A DNA stretch of 64,000 bases from Candidatus Hydrogenedentota bacterium (GCA_016182605.1 JACPGE010000024.1:47252-111251), one strand, 5' to 3'; positions 27,298 through 37,319 are shown, counted from the first letter of the stretch. A program made the numbers and translations. Notes: generated from the sequence alone by a model not told the origin.

Positions 27298-28012
27298 GCA
27301 ACGCCTCCTCTTGCAGGGCAATCAGTTCGGCAATCGACATTTCCGCGAGATCGAGCAGGGTGTCCATGGCCGATCGCGAGAAGGGTTTCCCTTCGGCGCA
27401 GCCCTGTATCTCCAGAAACTCCCGCTTGCCGTTCATCACCACGTTCATGTCCACTTCCGCCGCCGAGTCCTCGGTGTAACACAGGTCCACCATCGGCACG
27501 CCGTCCACAATGCCGACGCTCACCGCCGCGCAGGGCGCAATAATCGGACTGACCTTCAGCAGATCCTGCTGCACCAGGGCGTTGATTGCGTCGCAGAGCG
27601 CCACATACCCGCCCGTAATCGCAGCCGTTCGCGTGCCACCGTCTGCCTGAAGCACGTCGCAATCGAGCGTGATCTGGCGTTCGCCCAGTTGTTCCAGATC
27701 GACCACCGCCCTCAATGAACGGCCAATGAGACGGCTGATCTCCAGCGCCCGGCCCTTGGTGCTGTGATTGCGCTGAATCCGCTCCGACGAGGATCCCGGA
27801 AGCATCGCGTACTCCGCCGTAATCCAGCCCCGCCCGGAATCGCGCATCCACGGGGGCACCCCGGGTTCGAGCGTCGCCGTGCACAATACCCGCGTGTCGC
27901 CAAAAGACACCAATACGGACCCCGCGGCATACTTGGTAAAATTTCTCTCAAACGTGACCGGGCGCAACGCACCCGCGTTGCGATGATCGGTGCGAAGCTT
28001 CGAAGATGTCAC
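27290..28012 (-). CDS. rph: Ribonuclease PH
   Basis: A 240-residue phosphorolytic 3'-5' exoribonuclease that trims tRNA precursors. It carries RTDHRNAGALRPVTFERNF, GDTRVLCTAT, the phosphate-binding region GRALEISRLIGRSLRAVVD and DCDVLQADGGTRTAAITG. The common RxDGR opening is RTDHR here. The start is GTG with GGAAGG 8 bases upstream. It opens the rph-rdgB-tsaC-rpiB-hslU-pgeF group after the ctpA terminator. Confidence 0.95.
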   Translation of the reverse strand: MTSSKLRTDHRNAGALRPVTFERNFTKYAAGSVLVSFGDTRVLCTATLEPGVPPWMRDSGRGWITAEYAMLPGSSSERIQRNHSTKGRALEISRLIGRSLRAVVDLEQLGERQITLDCDVLQADGGTRTAAITGGYVALCDAINALVQQDLLKVSPIIAPCAAVSVGIVDGVPMVDLCYTEDSAAEVDMNVVMNGKREFLEIQGCAEGKPFSRSAMDTLLDLAEMSIAELIALQEEALRG

Positions 28013-28045
28013 TATGGGCGCCTTCCATCGGCGGTAGAAGAACAG

Positions 28046-28072
28046 AACGGGGCCATCGGTGACGGCCCCGTT
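28046..28072 (-). terminator. Hairpin terminator after ctpA
   Basis: AACGGGGCC (28046-28054) pairs perfectly with GGCCCCGTT (28064-28072) over a nine-base loop. On the minus strand it is followed by CTGTTCTTC, which is only moderately T-rich. It sits 25 bases after the ctpA stop and before the rph start. Confidence 0.6.
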
Positions 28073-28096
28073 CCTGTTGGGTTCGCAGGTGTGTAA

Positions 28097-29752
28097 TCAG
28101 TTCGTGACCGGCGCGGCTGGCTCAGCCGGCGCTTCGTGGAGCACTTCCTCCGTGGCGGCGCCGTCCACATGGCTGCCGTCCGATGCTGCGCTACTGTCCG
28201 CATCCTTCTTCAGCTTGGCAACCGCTTCGGCTGAGAGCTGCGTCTCACGGACATCCCGGTGATACTTTTCCAGGATGCGCGTCCACACAGCGTCGGATTG
28301 AATGATCTCGACCGCCTTCTTCAACTGGACATCGTCTATGGTGCGGTCATGCAGCACCTTCTTCGGAATAGCACGGTAGAGCAATTCACGCGGTTCGGCG
28401 CCGAAGAGGCGTTCCACCTCGGCCAGCACCCGCTTCTCCTCCTCCGTCTGCTCCACGACCTCCTCGGAGAGAGGATCGCCCGATACGGTGCCGTGATTCT
28501 GCTTGTTCAACTTGCCCGGATCGTCCGCATACGAGCGGTACATCTGGCGAGCAAGAGCCACCTCCTCATCATCACTGAAGGGAACCTCCACATCGGGGAA
28601 AATGCCCTGCTCATCGATGGTGACGTCCGCGGGCGTGTAATAGAGCGCCGTGGTCAGGCGCAACGCGGTGTTTTCCGGGTTCCGCAACGGAATAATGGTC
28701 TGGACGCTCCCTTTGCCGTAGGTCTTTTCTCCGACGACGATCGCGCGCTGGTGATACTGGAGCGCCCCCGTCACGATTTCGGAGGAACTCGCGGTGTCCT
28801 GATTCACAAGGATGATGATGGGATACTCCATCGGAAGGATCGGGCGCGATTCCGTGCGCAGTTCCATATCTTCCGGGTTCGCCTTCCCCTCCACCATCTC
28901 CCGGCCCTTGGTATAGGTCACCAGGGATCGGCGCGGCAGAAAAAGTTCACTAACTTCCTTCGAAGCCGTTAAGAGTCCGCCCGGATTCCAACGCAAATCA
29001 AGGATAAACGCTTTCATCCCCTGATCCAGCATCTCCTGCAAGGACTTCTTCAGGTCGGAGGCCGTATTGTCCTTGAAATCGCTGATACGCGCATAGCCGA
29101 TGCCATCGTCCAGAAGCCGTGCTTCCTTCACGCTCTCAAGCGGCACCTTGGCGCGCTTCACCGAAAACTCCAGCGCCTCGTCTACGCCAGTCTCCGTGTT
29201 TTTCCGCCGGATCGACAGTTGCACGAAACTGCCGCGCTGACCCTTGATCTTCTCCGCCGTCGCCTTCAGCTTCTCATCGTCCGACATCGCAGGAGTCCAT
29301 AGATCCCCCACCGGTATGCCGTCGATCTTCGTAATAATGTCAAACGGGTGGAGACCGGCCTCCTGCGCGGGCGAGTTCGTCACCGGCGAAAAAACCATGA
29401 CCTCTCCCGCGTCGTTGATCTTGATCGTAACGCCAATCCCTTCAAACTCGCCCTTGGTGTCTTCGCGCATCCCCTGAAGCGCTTCCGCGGGAATGAAGGA
29501 ACTGTGCCGGTCGAGGGAACTCATCAGGCCGAACAGCGCCCCCTGCACCAGACGGTTCATATCGGGATCGTAGACGTGCTCGGAAAGAATCTTCGCCACC
29601 ACATCCCCTATCGGCTCAACCTCTTGATAGACATCCGTCTGCTCGGCCTGCGCCGAGATTCGGGATACGAAGCCGTTGGAGAGAATAAGCGTCAGTGCGA
29701 GCAAAAACGTAAAAAGGGCCACGAACTCAAACTTGGCGTTGCGGTTAGGCAT
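28097..29752 (-). CDS. ctpA: C-terminal processing peptidase (S41/Ctp family)
   Basis: A 551-residue periplasmic serine protease that degrades or trims proteins from exposed C-termini. A single N-terminal hydrophobic segment (FVALFTFLLALTLILSNGF, about 8-26) exports or anchors it. A helical region (SLDRHSSFIP) precedes the PDZ domain (about 95-180, FEGIGVTIKIND, PAQEAGLHPFDIITKIDG). The S41 protease domain shows DLRWNPGGLL, TASSSEIVTGAL with the nucleophilic Ser, and YGKGSVQTIIPL with the catalytic Lys. The C-terminal 70 residues are charged and low-complexity. Confidence 0.94.
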   Translation of the reverse strand: MPNRNAKFEFVALFTFLLALTLILSNGFVSRISAQAEQTDVYQEVEPIGDVVAKILSEHVYDPDMNRLVQGALFGLMSSLDRHSSFIPAEALQGMREDTKGEFEGIGVTIKINDAGEVMVFSPVTNSPAQEAGLHPFDIITKIDGIPVGDLWTPAMSDDEKLKATAEKIKGQRGSFVQLSIRRKNTETGVDEALEFSVKRAKVPLESVKEARLLDDGIGYARISDFKDNTASDLKKSLQEMLDQGMKAFILDLRWNPGGLLTASKEVSELFLPRRSLVTYTKGREMVEGKANPEDMELRTESRPILPMEYPIIILVNQDTASSSEIVTGALQYHQRAIVVGEKTYGKGSVQTIIPLRNPENTALRLTTALYYTPADVTIDEQGIFPDVEVPFSDDEEVALARQMYRSYADDPGKLNKQNHGTVSGDPLSEEVVEQTEEEKRVLAEVERLFGAEPRELLYRAIPKKVLHDRTIDDVQLKKAVEIIQSDAVWTRILEKYHRDVRETQLSAEAVAKLKKDADSSAASDGSHVDGAATEEVLHEAPAEPAAPVTN

Positions 29753-29973
29753 AGAAATTCACACCTCTGTGGTCCGGAGCTAAGTCCCAATACAGGTTCA
29801 ACCTACACAATTGACCCTTAGTTTACCAGATGCCCTGCGGGAATGCGAAATATTTGAAGGGAGCCATTGGGCGAGGACGGTGACAGCCCATGCTGCGCCC
29901 GGGTCCGCATCCCAAACTAACGGTAGATGCATAACCAATTGCACGGCAATATCTTATGGAATTACATCCGCCT

Positions 29974-31674
29974 TCAAGAAGGTTCCCCGGTCTGCTTGAT
30001 GAGTGCCAGAAATTCCGTGAAACTCTTCGTCCGCAATACCTGATCGGTCATCCCCTCGTTCTTGAATCGCCGCGCAATCTCTGCGACCAGATCCAGTTGC
30101 ACCGAGGGGTCGTCTTCCGGCGTCAAAATAAGAAAAATGACATTCGCCGGCTGGCCGTCTGGGGCATCAAAATCGATCCCCGCCTCCGAGATCCCCACCG
30201 CGACCAACGGCTCGCGAAGTCCAGGCACCCGCGCGTGCGGCAGCGCCACACCGCTGCCGATTCCCGTCGCAAGCACTTCTTCCCGCGCCCAGACCGCAGC
30301 CTCGATCCCTTCGGAATCCAGACTCGCCGCTTCGCACGTTGCGCGGGTCATCTCGCGGATTACCTCGCGCCGGGTTGCCGCAGCGAGTCTTCGGTAGAAA
30401 TACCGGGAGAAAAGGGTGTCTTGGAGGCGGCGGGCCTTCGTGTGCTGGAGAATGAAACGCATCACAGGGCCGCTCATCATGGACGTCACAATAGCCATGA
30501 TAACCAGCGCCACAAAGAGCCGCTGCCGGATGATACCGGCCTCCAGCGCAAGCAGTCCGAGCACAATCTCCATCGCTCCGCGCGCGTTCATGGCAAAGCC
30601 AACCGCCCACGCATCGCGCCGGGGCATCCCCCCCCACTTCGCGCCGATCACTCCGCCAGCCAGCTTGCAAACGCAGGCGATCAGCAACACGGTGGCTACC
30701 AGCACGAAGTCGAAATGCGTTGCGAAATTCACCTTGAGCCCGATACTCGCAAAGAACAGTGGCGCAAAAATGAACGATACAAACTGGTCGATTATCACCC
30801 GGGTGCGCTCGCGCAAATGCGGGGAATCGCCCACGGCCACCCCCACAAAAAAAGACCCGAATATGGCGTGAATACCAATCCATTCGGTAAATGCCGCCGC
30901 CAGCATGGCCAGCGTAAACGCAAAGCTCAGCACGCCTCCAGGCCAGCGTGTGTAGGCCTGCAGGAAAGGCATCGCGTGGTGAATCAGGTAGCGCCCCACA
31001 GTCAGCATTCCCCCGGCAAAGAGCAGGGTAAGCACCACCGTCATCGAGATATCCCACGCATTGCTGGAATTCGCGTCCATCAGCCCCAGTATGATGGCGA
31101 AGATGGTCCAGCCAACGATATCGTTTAGAACGGCCGCGCTGATAACCACCATCCCAAGATCGCTGCGGTAAAGATCCAGATCCATGAGCGTCTTCGCGAT
31201 AACCGGCAAAGCCGTTATCGAAAGGGCCGTGGCAAAGAACAGCGCAAACACGATGGGATCGGCATCGGCCTGCCGCCCAAGAATTTGCGGCACCATCCAT
31301 GCGGCTGCATACCCAATGATGAAGGGGATCACCATGCCGGAGAAGGCGACCTTCAACGCCACCCTGCCCTGCCGGGCAACCGTGGAAAGATCGACTTCCA
31401 TCCCGGCAACCAGCAAAAAAAGAACAATGGAGAGTGTCGCCAGGGTGTCCAGCGCGATGGCATTCGGCCCGTGCGGCGGAAACAGGTACGCATTCCATTC
31501 CGGCAGGATCATGCCCAGGACTGTCGGGCCAAGGAGGACGCCGGCCAACAGTTCGCCGGCCACCGCGGGCTGGCGCAGCCGTTGCGCGGCCTCGCCGAGA
31601 ATTCGTGCAGAGCCCAGCAGAATCCCGAAAGAGAGGAACATGATGACAATGTTATGGGAGGAGAGACTCTCCAT
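29974..31674 (-). CDS. CPA2 cation/proton antiporter fused to a PTS EIIA domain
   Basis: A 566-residue protein from the ATG at 31674. The first 380 residues are a KefB/NapA-type antiporter with about 12 helices (RLRQPAVAGELLAGVLLGP, FLLVAGMEVDL, AVLNDIVGWTIFAI). After a basic linker (about 390-410) comes a PTS EIIA type-2 (EIIA-Ntr/fructose-like) domain. Its phosphorylatable His480 lies in GVALPHARVPGLREP, and LTPEDDPSVQLDLVAEIARR is also diagnostic. The likely role is K+ or Na+/H+ exchange gated by phosphorylation through a nitrogen-PTS relay; ion and partner are not shown. An upstream start at 31713 lacks a ribosome binding site. Confidence 0.88.
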   Translation of the reverse strand: MESLSSHNIVIMFLSFGILLGSARILGEAAQRLRQPAVAGELLAGVLLGPTVLGMILPEWNAYLFPPHGPNAIALDTLATLSIVLFLLVAGMEVDLSTVARQGRVALKVAFSGMVIPFIIGYAAAWMVPQILGRQADADPIVFALFFATALSITALPVIAKTLMDLDLYRSDLGMVVISAAVLNDIVGWTIFAIILGLMDANSSNAWDISMTVVLTLLFAGGMLTVGRYLIHHAMPFLQAYTRWPGGVLSFAFTLAMLAAAFTEWIGIHAIFGSFFVGVAVGDSPHLRERTRVIIDQFVSFIFAPLFFASIGLKVNFATHFDFVLVATVLLIACVCKLAGGVIGAKWGGMPRRDAWAVGFAMNARGAMEIVLGLLALEAGIIRQRLFVALVIMAIVTSMMSGPVMRFILQHTKARRLQDTLFSRYFYRRLAAATRREVIREMTRATCEAASLDSEGIEAAVWAREEVLATGIGSGVALPHARVPGLREPLVAVGISEAGIDFDAPDGQPANVIFLILTPEDDPSVQLDLVAEIARRFKNEGMTDQVLRTKSFTEFLALIKQTGEPS

Positions 31675-31909
31675 CAATAGCGCGGCCTCAATACGAAGCC
31701 ACGGGATGGGCAACCCACAGGCGTCTGCCGCGGGCAGAGTAGCGCCGGATCGTATATTGGACTGGCATCACTCGAATAACCTCCTGCCTTGCATCCTGTA
31801 AACACCGCCGCTCCAATGCGTTTGTGCAGCGGGCACGGGTTATTGGAACACAACGGGACACATAGCAACAAGCTCCGTGATTCCGAAACTGATATCATTG
31901 CCGCGGCGC

Positions 31910-31939
31910 TTGCGCAATTTCTCCGCAACTTTCTATAAT
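31910..31939 (+). promoter_or_regulatory. Promoter of lon
   Basis: A perfect TATAAT (31934-31939) lies 18 bases after TTGCGC (31910-31915). Transcription would start near 31946. This rules out an in-frame GTG at 31941 as the lon start, since it would lie before the transcript. No heat-shock CIRCE or sigma32-like element is obvious. Confidence 0.6.
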
Positions 31940-31988
31940 CGTGCAGAGTACAATCGAAGTATCACGGCCTTGCGCGCCGTGCAATAGA

Positions 31989-34379
31989 ATGAAAAGGCGG
32001 TCCCTCCAAATCATGGGGAATGAAAACACCGGCGACAAACACTTGCCCGCGCCAACCGGCATGGATCACCCGGATGCGCTTCCACTCCTTCTGCTCACCG
32101 ATCAGGTGGTCTTTCCCATGGCGCTCGTACCGCTTGTGATCAGCAACGCAGAGGAGGGCCTGTTGATCAATGACGTCGTCAAGGGCCATCGCTTGCTGGC
32201 ACTGGTCGCCATTCGGCCGGGCACAGAGGGAAAATCCGTTCTCAGCGACGCCTACGACATCGGATGCATTGGAAGGATTCTCCAGGTGCAGCATGGCGCA
32301 CAGGGGCGTCTCGAAGTCGTCGTCCAGACCCTCAACCGCTTTCGCATTGGCGGCATGATACGGCAGGCCCCCTATCCCATCGCGCGCATCCAGTCCGTGG
32401 AGGAAGTGCGTGGCGTTCCCGACGAGATCAATCCCGTCATGCTCACCGTAAAGCGTCAGATGGGACGCCTCATCCACCTCTCCCCCACCATCCCCGACAG
32501 CGCTGACATGGTCCTGCAAAACATCGACGATCCCGGTTACCTCGCGGACATGATCGCAAGCAACCTCTCGCTTTCCCTGGAAGACAAACAAAAACTCCTC
32601 TCCATACTCAACGTCAAAGAGCGCCTGGAACGCCTGATGTATATGCTGGAGCGGGAGATCAACGTGCTCGAGATCTCCACCAGAATTCATGAAGAAGTAA
32701 AAAGCTCCATCGATCTCGGGCAACGCGAATACTTCCTCCGCCAGCAGATGCGGGCCATTCAGCGCGAACTCGGCGAAAGCACCGGCGCGCAAAGCGAGGC
32801 GATCGAATACAGTGAGAAACTCGAGGCCCTGGATCTCCCCGGCGAAGTGCGCAAGGAGGCGCAAAAGGAAATCGATCGCCTCGGCCGGATGAACGATTCC
32901 AGCGCGGAGTATCAGGTCGTTGCCACCTATCTGGACACCCTGATCGAACTGCCCTGGCGCCAATACACGGCCGATCGGCTCGACCTTGCACGCGCGGAAC
33001 AAATTCTCGATCAGGACCACTCCGGACTGAAAAAAGTGAAGGAGCGCATCCTCGACTACCTCGCCGTGCGGCGCCTCAAGCCCGACGCACACGGCCCCAT
33101 ACTCTGCTTTGTGGGCCCGCCCGGCGTGGGCAAGACCTCCCTCGGCCAGTCCATCGCGCGGGCATTGGATCGAAAATTCGTGCGCATGGCCCTGGGCGGC
33201 ATGCGCGACGAGGCCGAAATACGGGGCCACCGCAAGACCTACGTCGGCGCGCTCCCGGGCCGCATCATCCAGGGCCTGCGCAAGTGCGGCTCCGCCAATC
33301 CCGTGTTCATGCTCGACGAAATCGACAAGATCGGCAATGACTTTCGCGGCGATCCCTCATCGGCCCTCCTCGAAGTCCTGGACCCAGCACAAAACCATTC
33401 CTTCACCGATCACTACCTGAACGTGCCCTTCGATCTCTCGCATGTTCTCTTTCTCGCCACCGCCAACATGCTCGAACCGATCCCCTGGGCCCTGCGGGAC
33501 CGCATGGAAGTGATCGAACTGCCCGGTTACACCCTCGATGAGAAGCTCGAAATCGCCAAACGCTATCTCGCGCCGCGCCAGATCGAGGCCAACGGCCTGA
33601 AGCCGGGCAAAGTCACCTTCGCCCCCGGTGTACTTAAGAAAATCGTCGCAGGCTACACACGCGAAGCCGGGGTGCGCAATCTCGAGCGGGAGATTGGCCA
33701 CGTCTGCCGGGGCTGCGCCCGAAAGTTCGCCGGTGGACGCCGGAGTCCCATAAAGATCGACCTTGAAAGACTGCCGGATTACCTGGGCAAGGAAAAGCAC
33801 TTCTACGATGTGGCGGAGCGCACCCGCATTCCCGGTGTCGTCACCGGCCTCGCCTGGACCGCCACCGGCGGCGACATCCTCTTCATCGAAGCCACCAGCA
33901 TGCCGGGAAAAGGCGACCTCATCCTTACCGGGCAACTCGGCGACGTCATGAAGGAATCCGTGCGCACCGCCCTGAGCTATATCCAGAGCAACGCGGAACG
34001 CCTGGGACTCGATCCGGCGTTCTTGGAAAAAAGCAACATCCACGTGCACGTGCCCGCAGGCGCCGTCCCCAAGGATGGCCCAAGCGCAGGGGTGGGCATG
34101 CTCACCGCCATCACCTCGATGTTGCTGCGGAAGAAGGTACTCAGCAATCTCGCGATGACCGGAGAAATCACCCTGCGCGGCTCCGTCCTGCCCGTCGGAG
34201 GCATCAAGGAAAAAGTGCTCGCCGCCGCACGCGCCGGCATTCGTATCCTAATTCTGCCAGACCGCAACCGAAACGATCTGGACGACGTCCCCGAGAGCGT
34301 CCGCAAGAAACTCACCGTTCACTTCGTCAGCGAAATGCGCGAGGTGCTCGCCATCGCACTCAAGGTGACGATGGACTGA
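31989..34379 (+). CDS. lon: ATP-dependent protease Lon
   Basis: A 796-residue AAA+ serine protease that degrades misfolded and regulatory proteins. Domains in order are: the N-terminal substrate-binding LON domain (PLLLLTDQVVFPMALVPLVI), a coiled coil (about 190-300), Walker A GPPGVGKTS, Walker B VFMLDEIDKIG, and the protease domain with catalytic Ser in PKDGPSAGVGML and Lys in GGIKEKVLAAARAG. The ATG at 31989 or that at 32013 could be used; the second has AAAAGGCGG about 12 bases upstream. It converges on the next gene and the two coding regions overlap by 20 bases at their ends. Confidence 0.96.
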   Translation: MKRRSLQIMGNENTGDKHLPAPTGMDHPDALPLLLLTDQVVFPMALVPLVISNAEEGLLINDVVKGHRLLALVAIRPGTEGKSVLSDAYDIGCIGRILQVQHGAQGRLEVVVQTLNRFRIGGMIRQAPYPIARIQSVEEVRGVPDEINPVMLTVKRQMGRLIHLSPTIPDSADMVLQNIDDPGYLADMIASNLSLSLEDKQKLLSILNVKERLERLMYMLEREINVLEISTRIHEEVKSSIDLGQREYFLRQQMRAIQRELGESTGAQSEAIEYSEKLEALDLPGEVRKEAQKEIDRLGRMNDSSAEYQVVATYLDTLIELPWRQYTADRLDLARAEQILDQDHSGLKKVKERILDYLAVRRLKPDAHGPILCFVGPPGVGKTSLGQSIARALDRKFVRMALGGMRDEAEIRGHRKTYVGALPGRIIQGLRKCGSANPVFMLDEIDKIGNDFRGDPSSALLEVLDPAQNHSFTDHYLNVPFDLSHVLFLATANMLEPIPWALRDRMEVIELPGYTLDEKLEIAKRYLAPRQIEANGLKPGKVTFAPGVLKKIVAGYTREAGVRNLEREIGHVCRGCARKFAGGRRSPIKIDLERLPDYLGKEKHFYDVAERTRIPGVVTGLAWTATGGDILFIEATSMPGKGDLILTGQLGDVMKESVRTALSYIQSNAERLGLDPAFLEKSNIHVHVPAGAVPKDGPSAGVGMLTAITSMLLRKKVLSNLAMTGEITLRGSVLPVGGIKEKVLAAARAGIRILILPDRNRNDLDDVPESVRKKLTVHFVSEMREVLAIALKVTMD

Positions 34380-37299
34380 GCAGCCGCACTTCCTCGTTGT
34401 GCTGCTTCAACGCGTCGAACAGACTCGCGGCGACTTCTTCCCCGGTGCCTTCTTTGCCGCTCATATTGAAGTTCTCCCGCGGATCGATCTGAAGGTTGTA
34501 AAACTCCACCGGTTTCAATCCCCGCGAATTCTCCGGGTTCGCCCGTATAAGCTTGTTCGAACCGTACTGCAACGCGGCCGCATCCGTGTCCAGGAAGCTA
34601 GTTTCCGCATAACTCACCTTCGTGCCGGCGTTGTGCGAAATGCCCACATCGTCCATGAGCACCACGCCCGGAATGCCTTCCGGCTTCGGAAGCGAAGCGT
34701 GACTGAGCACCGTCGGCAAGATATCTATGTGGCGTGCCATGCCCTCGTTCGCCACACCCGCACCCACACCGAACGGCAACTTCATGATCAGGGGGACGTG
34801 CAGCACCTCTTCGTAGAGCGTCGTGCCATGCGACCAGCCACGATGATCGAAGAGTTCCTCCCCGTGATCCGAGGTGAAGATGATAAGTGAATTCTCCCAC
34901 AGATTCTGCCGCTTCAGGGCATCGAAGAGCGGCGCAAGCCACCGGTCCAGATACTCGATCTCGTCGTTGTAAGCACGGGTCATGGGCTCCAGGTACTTTC
35001 GCGGATCCGGATTCGGACCCAAGAGCATCGTGGTATACCCAACACCCGGTTCAGTCGCGCTCATATACGGATCGTGCGGATCCATATAATGTAGATACAA
35101 GAAGAATGGCGTCTCCGCGTCCACCGGCCGATCTTCAAGCCATTCTATTGAACGCCCGGTGACCACTTCGGCGGGCTGGTAAAAATGTTCGCGATCCACT
35201 TGGGGCGCCATAAGCAAGGATCGGATTCTGCGGATCACTTGATAAAGTGCAAAATGCTCTCCTGAAAGTGATGCTCCAAAATATAGGCGTGGCATCAAGT
35301 AGTCGAAACCCACGAAGCCCTGACCAAGGCCGAACTCCGGCAATAGATTGCGGTTGTTCGGAAAGCCTTGTGTATAATAGCCGGCTTCAAGCAAGGTCTC
35401 AGCCAGTGTGTGGGCTTCGTCTGGAAGCACAGACGCTTTCCCGATTGCACCATGCACTCCAGGAAACAGGCCCGTAAATATCGTTGCGAAGGAAGGCTTC
35501 GTCCAGGAGCCCTGCGCATGGGTATTGCGGAATAGCGCCGACTCTTTCACTAAGGCATCAAGTGTGGGGGTCTTGGCCACAGCGCCTGGATTGTAGGCGG
35601 AAAGATAATCCGCGCGCAGCGTGTCTGCTACGATCAATATTATGTTGGGCCGGGAATGATCGAATTGTTTGGCGGCAAATACCGATTGTTCCACGATTGC
35701 CCGCTGGCTCGTTCCCCATATCGCACCGCCAGCAATGAAGAGCGCGTACAGCGCAACGCTGGCGGCGGCCAATATGGCAAGTCTGGGGCGAATCCGTACC
35801 AAGCTGAGTGAGAGCGCGCGTTCGATCGCGATGAAACCAAGTATGGCAATCAACACCAAGACAAGAATCTGCTGCGTTGACAGAAGATCATCATCCAGCC
35901 TGTCCCGCGCGAACCGGAAACGCCCAATAACAAGCAGATTTGCTGCCACCGTGAACGCCAGCGCAAAGGTGAAGGCATGCGCATGCGGCCGAAGCCGATT
36001 ACGGCTGTAGTAGAAGCAAAGCAGTACTTTCGCGATGGCTACGCCAAATAGGGAATAACACAACCCATAGACCAGCGGTCCCCACCAGAACAAGTGCAGC
36101 TCCGGCGAACTGTGCAACCAGAAATGATACATCCAGCCCGCCTCCGCCAAGCCGGTGATCGCGCCGCCGATCAGGCCGCCAAGGGCGCCGGCCAGGATCA
36201 CCGCGATCGATTCGCGGCGCAGCGCTGCGCGTTCCTCGCCTTCTATCCCAATCAGTCCGGCGAGTTCACTGGCGGGCGTGATCGCAGGCTTCCGGCCGCG
36301 AAGGGTTCGCACAAAATAGACCAGGGCGCCGCCCAGCCACGGCACGGCCACACCCGCGATCCAGTACACCAGCCACAGGTCGTCCCGATGCACGGGGAAG
36401 GGCGTCGCCGCCTGCAGGGGCGCGGGCTGAAAAATGGAAAAGGCCGCGGAGATCATGCGCACGGGCGCCGCCGGATCGTCTATCCAGCCTGCAAGCGCAA
36501 CGATCGCCGATTGCGTGGCCGCATCGGGCGGACGCACCAGCAGCAGCAGGGAAAGAAACGCCGCGGCAGTAAGCAGTTGCGCGAAACAGCCCAGGATCAC
36601 CGGCATGACGACGCTGAAAGGAGCGCGCGCATACACCGTCAACGCTCCGGAAAAATACAGGAGAAAACTGCGCAGGCCGTTGGGCAACGGCAACACCGAG
36701 AAAACACGCCGCAACAGATTCGATCGGATAAGGAGTATGAAGAAAAGTACGGAGAGCACCGCGAGCGTAACGAGCAGCATGACCGCGCGCGCTTTGGCCA
36801 CAGGCATTTCCGAATATACATACACGGCAGGCAGCACCGGCACGAGCAACACGAGGAAAGACACGATGGCCAGCATCTTCTCCTGCAGGAGCGCGGCCAG
36901 GCTGCGGCTGTTCTCGCCCGAAATGCGCGCCACGTCATAATAGCGGTACGCATCCCGCACGATCCGGAATGGGAAGAGCAGGGCAAAAAAACATCCCGTG
37001 TACCAGCTCCCCAGCAGGTAGAGATAGCGAAGCTCCAGCCCATGCGCGCGCAATATCACCTGCCAGCGCCGCACTGCAAAGAGGGACGCAAGAAACAGCG
37101 CCGACGCCGCCATGAACAGGAACGCGTAACGGTTCGCGCCGTGCACCGCATTGTTCACGAGCACCGTTTCGTCAAGTTGCAGTAGCTTTACTGCCTTCGA
37201 CATGACCGCAGGCGCAAGGAGGGCCAAGGCGGCGCCCAGGAGCACGCCCCATACCACCAAGCGCACCAGGATTCCACGCATCGCTACTTTCTCGCCCAT
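34360..37299 (-). CDS. Membrane protein: flippase-like helices fused to an alkaline-phosphatase-superfamily (sulfatase-fold) domain
   Basis: A 979-residue protein. Residues 1 to about 320 form about 8 helices resembling the lysylphosphatidylglycerol-synthase/flippase-like family (RRWQVILRAHGLELRYLYLL, FFALLFPFRIVRD). More helices lie to about 540. From about 555 to the end is a sulfatase-fold domain (NIILIVADTLRADYLSAYN, HYMDPHDPYM, FTSDHGEELFDH, SHGTTLYEE). The nucleophile motif reads SWTKPSFATIFTG. It has Thr600 where sulfatases carry the Cys/Ser that becomes formylglycine, and Phe replaces Arg. It is thus more like LtaS/EptA-type phosphotransferases, suggesting lipid or envelope modification. 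GGAG lies 11 bases before the ATG at 37299. Confidence 0.78.
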   Translation of the reverse strand: MGEKVAMRGILVRLVVWGVLLGAALALLAPAVMSKAVKLLQLDETVLVNNAVHGANRYAFLFMAASALFLASLFAVRRWQVILRAHGLELRYLYLLGSWYTGCFFALLFPFRIVRDAYRYYDVARISGENSRSLAALLQEKMLAIVSFLVLLVPVLPAVYVYSEMPVAKARAVMLLVTLAVLSVLFFILLIRSNLLRRVFSVLPLPNGLRSFLLYFSGALTVYARAPFSVVMPVILGCFAQLLTAAAFLSLLLLVRPPDAATQSAIVALAGWIDDPAAPVRMISAAFSIFQPAPLQAATPFPVHRDDLWLVYWIAGVAVPWLGGALVYFVRTLRGRKPAITPASELAGLIGIEGEERAALRRESIAVILAGALGGLIGGAITGLAEAGWMYHFWLHSSPELHLFWWGPLVYGLCYSLFGVAIAKVLLCFYYSRNRLRPHAHAFTFALAFTVAANLLVIGRFRFARDRLDDDLLSTQQILVLVLIAILGFIAIERALSLSLVRIRPRLAILAAASVALYALFIAGGAIWGTSQRAIVEQSVFAAKQFDHSRPNIILIVADTLRADYLSAYNPGAVAKTPTLDALVKESALFRNTHAQGSWTKPSFATIFTGLFPGVHGAIGKASVLPDEAHTLAETLLEAGYYTQGFPNNRNLLPEFGLGQGFVGFDYLMPRLYFGASLSGEHFALYQVIRRIRSLLMAPQVDREHFYQPAEVVTGRSIEWLEDRPVDAETPFFLYLHYMDPHDPYMSATEPGVGYTTMLLGPNPDPRKYLEPMTRAYNDEIEYLDRWLAPLFDALKRQNLWENSLIIFTSDHGEELFDHRGWSHGTTLYEEVLHVPLIMKLPFGVGAGVANEGMARHIDILPTVLSHASLPKPEGIPGVVLMDDVGISHNAGTKVSYAETSFLDTDAAALQYGSNKLIRANPENSRGLKPVEFYNLQIDPRENFNMSGKEGTGEEVAASLFDALKQHNEEVRLLSPSSP

Positions 37300-37319
37300 G
37301 GACTCGAGTACTCCGTCGT

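Noticed and set aside
31941..31988. Upstream GTG start for lon
   Set aside because: It lies directly after the TATAAT box and before the expected transcription start, so it cannot be translated from that promoter.
34360..37299. Annotation as a plain sulfatase
   Set aside because: The Cys/Ser-x-Pro-x-Arg activation motif is absent; Thr and Phe stand in the key places.
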